Below, one piece after another: positions 62,075 through 64,000 of a DNA stretch of 64,000 nt (the first letter of the stretch is position 1; the number at the start of each line of letters is the position of its first letter). The translations under genes and the position numbers were made by a program. Source of the stretch: Enchytraeus crypticus (Eukaryota > Annelida > Clitellata > Enchytraeida > Enchytraeidae); assembly GCA_905160935.1 (NCBI GenBank), contig CAJHZI010000186.1, positions 209,001 to 273,000 of the forward strand, read 5' to 3'. The notes under the pieces were generated by a model, which was given only the letters and a program-made list of their open reading frames with translations, made no database searches and had not been told where the DNA came from.

Positions 62075-62986
62075 TTACATCTCAAACTTAACTAGCAGTG
62101 AATCTGAAACGTAATGAAATCCTAAATCAACAAACGTTAAATTTTTTCGTAAAATTAATTTCAAGTCTAAATTCTTTCGATCTGGGTCTATATCTCCTAC
62201 AAGTTCTGAAATAAATCGCCAAATTTTCATTAAAGGTGTACCCTCTTCAGGTGTTGCTATTAATTTGGCACGAACTAGATTTATTTCCAAATCCATAAAC
62301 ATATTTCTTGGTAGTTCTTCAATTATTGTTAAAAGTAAACATTTCAAATCAGTCGTAAAAACTGAAAGAATTCCTTTCACGTCAGAATTAATTTCTTCAT
62401 CATTAAATAATTTAAGATATTCTAAGTTAATATTTTGCAAATGATTATATTTCCTAAGAAATATTTTGTTGTATTTATTTTGTAGGCCTTGTTCTTCAGA
62501 ATATTTTGTCATAATGCATAATACATGAAAACAAATTGCCATTAATTTCTTCAAATCAACATTATCTTTCATGCCAGCAATCTGTAGATACTTTTTGTTT
62601 AGAGCATCAAATTTTTCACTTGGGAAACCAACATTAAAAATTAAATTATACTTTATATCTAAATCTCCGTTCATTGATCCACCATTCACATTAAGTTTCG
62701 TATCAATATTGTTCTGTAGTGCAATGTCATTAGCAACTACGTTTTGTTCTACTTCTTTCAAGATGTCTACTCTCAAATGTTCACCAAATTCGTTAACATA
62801 ACGATCGCAGTACCCCTTTGTGATGACCTCCGCATCTGTTTCTGGAGGATGTTTAACATTGAAAATTCTATTGTTGCTCATATTAATGTCTCCAGTGATT
62901 TCTCCTCTAGTTTTGTCAACTTTTATACTGTCGAGTTTATCAACAAGCTTTACAATAGGCCTGAAAACCGTGTCTACATGCTCCAT
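62075..62986 (-). CDS. Fiber-like repeat protein of the virus-like element
   Basis: 303 residues from the ATG of MEHVDTVFRPIVKLVDKLDS. Residues about 30-65 (GEITGDINMSNNRIFNVKHP, then PETDAEVITKGYCDRYV) and about 100-135 (GGSMNGDLDIKYNLIFNVGF, then FDALNKKYLQ) are two copies of the G(D/E)L.M..N.I.N...P....DA..K.Y motif of viral and phage tail-fiber and spike shafts. The C-terminal 170 residues are helical with Cys and Leu and match nothing I know. By analogy it would be a trimeric attachment or spike protein. It ends 141 bp from the convergent membrane-protein gene and starts 94 bp from the divergent capsid-type gene. Confidence 0.62.
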   Translation of the reverse strand: MEHVDTVFRPIVKLVDKLDSIKVDKTRGEITGDINMSNNRIFNVKHPPETDAEVITKGYCDRYVNEFGEHLRVDILKEVEQNVVANDIALQNNIDTKLNVNGGSMNGDLDIKYNLIFNVGFPSEKFDALNKKYLQIAGMKDNVDLKKLMAICFHVLCIMTKYSEEQGLQNKYNKIFLRKYNHLQNINLEYLKLFNDEEINSDVKGILSVFTTDLKCLLLTIIEELPRNMFMDLEINLVRAKLIATPEEGTPLMKIWRFISELVGDIDPDRKNLDLKLILRKNLTFVDLGFHYVSDSLLVKFEM

Positions 62987-63080
62987 CAAATCGTCAGTTG
63001 TTGAGTGTGATTTTCCACCGGTTTTCGATACAGCATTTTATATAAACAAAATTTAAAATTTATATTAAAAAAATGTCAAA

Positions 63081-63731
63081 ATGGCAAACAATCTACTTGA
63101 AGGTAAAGTTTTGCTAACGGATATTAGGTGGATGGTGCCAAGAATAACACCATCAGTTGAAACGCTAACTTTACTGCGAGAGTTGGTTGTAAGTAAAAAG
63201 AAAATTTCAATAAGTTTTAGTTTTATAAATACCCAGCACACTACAGCCACACAAAATGTTCGAGAATTTGAATGGATGATCAATAGGCAGAGTGAATTTG
63301 AAAAGCCTAGATGGATAATTGTGGGATTTCAAACTGACAAATCACGAACACAACAACAGAATCCAGCCGTGTTCGATCACCTTAACTTGACGAGCGCTTT
63401 TGTTGAGTTGAATAATCAGAGATATCCTGCAAGTGAACCACGAATAAACTTTGCTACAATTGATTATGTAGATTTCTGTGCCATGGCAGATGAATTTAAG
63501 AGAGAATACTATTCATTTAATAATTTAATAGGAGGTACACAGATCGTTATGATAAATTACAAAAAGCTATTTCCACTTGTAGTCTTCGATGTAAGGCATC
63601 AGAGTGAAAAAGTCAAAGACAGCGTTATGTGTATGAAACTTAAGTTTAAATTTAGTGAAAATGTTCCAGAACATACTCACATGTATGTTACAATACTTTC
63701 CGATAGAGTGATACACCATACATCCCCGTAG
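63081..63731 (+). CDS. Double-jelly-roll-like capsid-type protein of the virus-like element
   Basis: 216 residues. From DIRWMVPRITPSVETLTLLR, through FEWMINRQSEFEKPRWIIVG, FQTDKSRTQQQNPAVFDHLN, FVELNNQRYPASEPRINF and YVDFCAMADEFKREYYSF to VVFDVRHQSEKVKDSVMCMK, the order follows the proteins annotated in insect and cnidarian genomes as double jelly roll-like (PRxxI..FQT......N...FDH....N....LN...YP....N..F). It corresponds to the capsid-type C-terminal jelly roll of that family. Beta-rich, no signal or membrane segment. It shares a 94-bp divergent spacer with the fiber-like gene. Confidence 0.65.
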   Translation: MANNLLEGKVLLTDIRWMVPRITPSVETLTLLRELVVSKKKISISFSFINTQHTTATQNVREFEWMINRQSEFEKPRWIIVGFQTDKSRTQQQNPAVFDHLNLTSAFVELNNQRYPASEPRINFATIDYVDFCAMADEFKREYYSFNNLIGGTQIVMINYKKLFPLVVFDVRHQSEKVKDSVMCMKLKFKFSENVPEHTHMYVTILSDRVIHHTSP

Positions 63732-63827
63732 AACTTTTGGAAAGTGTTTAAAGAAAGAGTTTGTAAAAATTTCAAAATCTCTGTAAATATTAATGTTGAT
63801 TTAAATAAATTTTCTTACATATATAAA

Positions 63828-64000
63828 ATGACAGCTACAAACTCAAACTCGCAAATATTAAAATTTCAAAATCTCAAAATTGGAGATAAATATATTGTAA
63901 AGGGATTGAAACCCATAAATACAAAATTTGGTAAATCGTATATACTATACGTTGTACAAAATGAGGACGATACCCCTCTACAAATATGGTCTACTAAAAC
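63828..64000 (+). CDS. Start of a further virus-like-element protein, cut by the window end
   Basis: The 57 codons visible begin MTATNSNSQILKFQNLKIGD and go on KYIVKGLKPINTKFGKSYIL, then TPLQIWSTK. The KIGDKYIVKGL and TKFGKSYILYV strings recall small proteins that accompany the capsid-type gene in invertebrate elements, probably an OB-fold; single-strand DNA binding is a guess. Confidence 0.55.
   Translation, partial: MTATNSNSQILKFQNLKIGDKYIVKGLKPINTKFGKSYILYVVQNEDDTPLQIWSTK

Larger units (their letters stand above)
59529..64000. mobile_element. Capsid-gene-bearing virus-like element (Polinton-like), left part, cut by the window end
   Basis: Six intron-free frames lie in two divergent pairs plus one convergent junction, with spacers of 91-292 bp except one 692-bp spacer with palindromes; about 70 percent is coding. 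One protein is of the double-jelly-roll capsid type and another has fiber-like repeats. This packing and content differ sharply from the host genes to the left. The visible part looks whole, with no evident break, so the insertion is recent or the genes are kept by selection. The family is given as Polinton-like/double-jelly-roll virus by gene content only; polymerase, ATPase, protease and integrase are not in the window. Confidence 0.65.

Noticed and set aside
62571-63056. Plus-strand frames near the divergent promoter
   Set aside because: Antisense shadows of the fiber-like gene.
63065-63283. Minus-strand 72-codon frame
   Set aside because: Shadow of the capsid-type gene.

Overview
The window is animal DNA. 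It is AT-rich, has many (TA)n tracts, and its genes are cut into short exons by GT-AG introns. Nothing in it identifies the species. A CARD protein, heparanase, KHDC4 and an RRM-Tudor protein, together with RTE-type LINEs, tRNA-derived SINEs and a capsid-gene-bearing element, fit a non-vertebrate metazoan. All multi-exon models below were joined by hand from splice consensus, phase and remembered family sequence; no transcript data were available.

Layout. 0.5-1.4 kb: a degenerate CCGAACC array and a LINE tail. 1.65-6.9 kb, minus: a small complete CARD-only gene whose two introns hold a MITE, a GAT-tailed repeat and an RTE LINE with an inverted 5' half. 7.5-9.1 kb: a decayed relic of an invertebrate multicopy gene of unknown function. 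9.3-11.4 kb: a hAT-like element with an 8-bp target duplication and a nested composite repeat. 12.5-15.5 kb: MITE, LTR fossil, minisatellite, LINE fragment. 15.8-33.1 kb, plus: KHDC4 in 15 coding exons (757 codons, all phases compatible), with a two-ORF LINE lying antisense in intron 4. 35.7-41.75 kb, minus: heparanase in 5 coding exons (651 codons), convergent with KHDC4, with a likely 5' non-coding exon and TATA box near 43.6-43.7 kb. 44-53 kb: repeats, including two terminal-inverted-repeat elements and a hairpin-bearing tandem array. 53.2-58.55 kb, minus: four exons of an RRM-Tudor gene whose 5' end was not found. 59.5-64.0 kb: a compact, bidirectionally arranged block of intron-free genes running off the window edge.

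The right-hand block is the most unusual part. Six open frames lie in divergent pairs with short spacers, about 70 percent coding. They are a SAP/AT-hook-like protein, an unknown 231-residue protein, a two-helix membrane protein, a protein with fiber-like repeats, a double-jelly-roll-like (capsid-type) protein, and the start of a further protein. A 692-bp spacer in the middle holds a perfect 23-bp inverted repeat and a smaller palindrome built on the same sequence. I read it as part of a capsid-bearing Polinton-like/viral element inserted next to, or inside the 5' part of, the RRM-Tudor gene. The visible part looks whole.

The host genes do not form an obvious pathway: KHDC4 is a nuclear RNA-binding protein, heparanase a secreted glycosidase, the CARD protein an adaptor-like signalling protein, and the RRM-Tudor protein probably acts in RNP granules.
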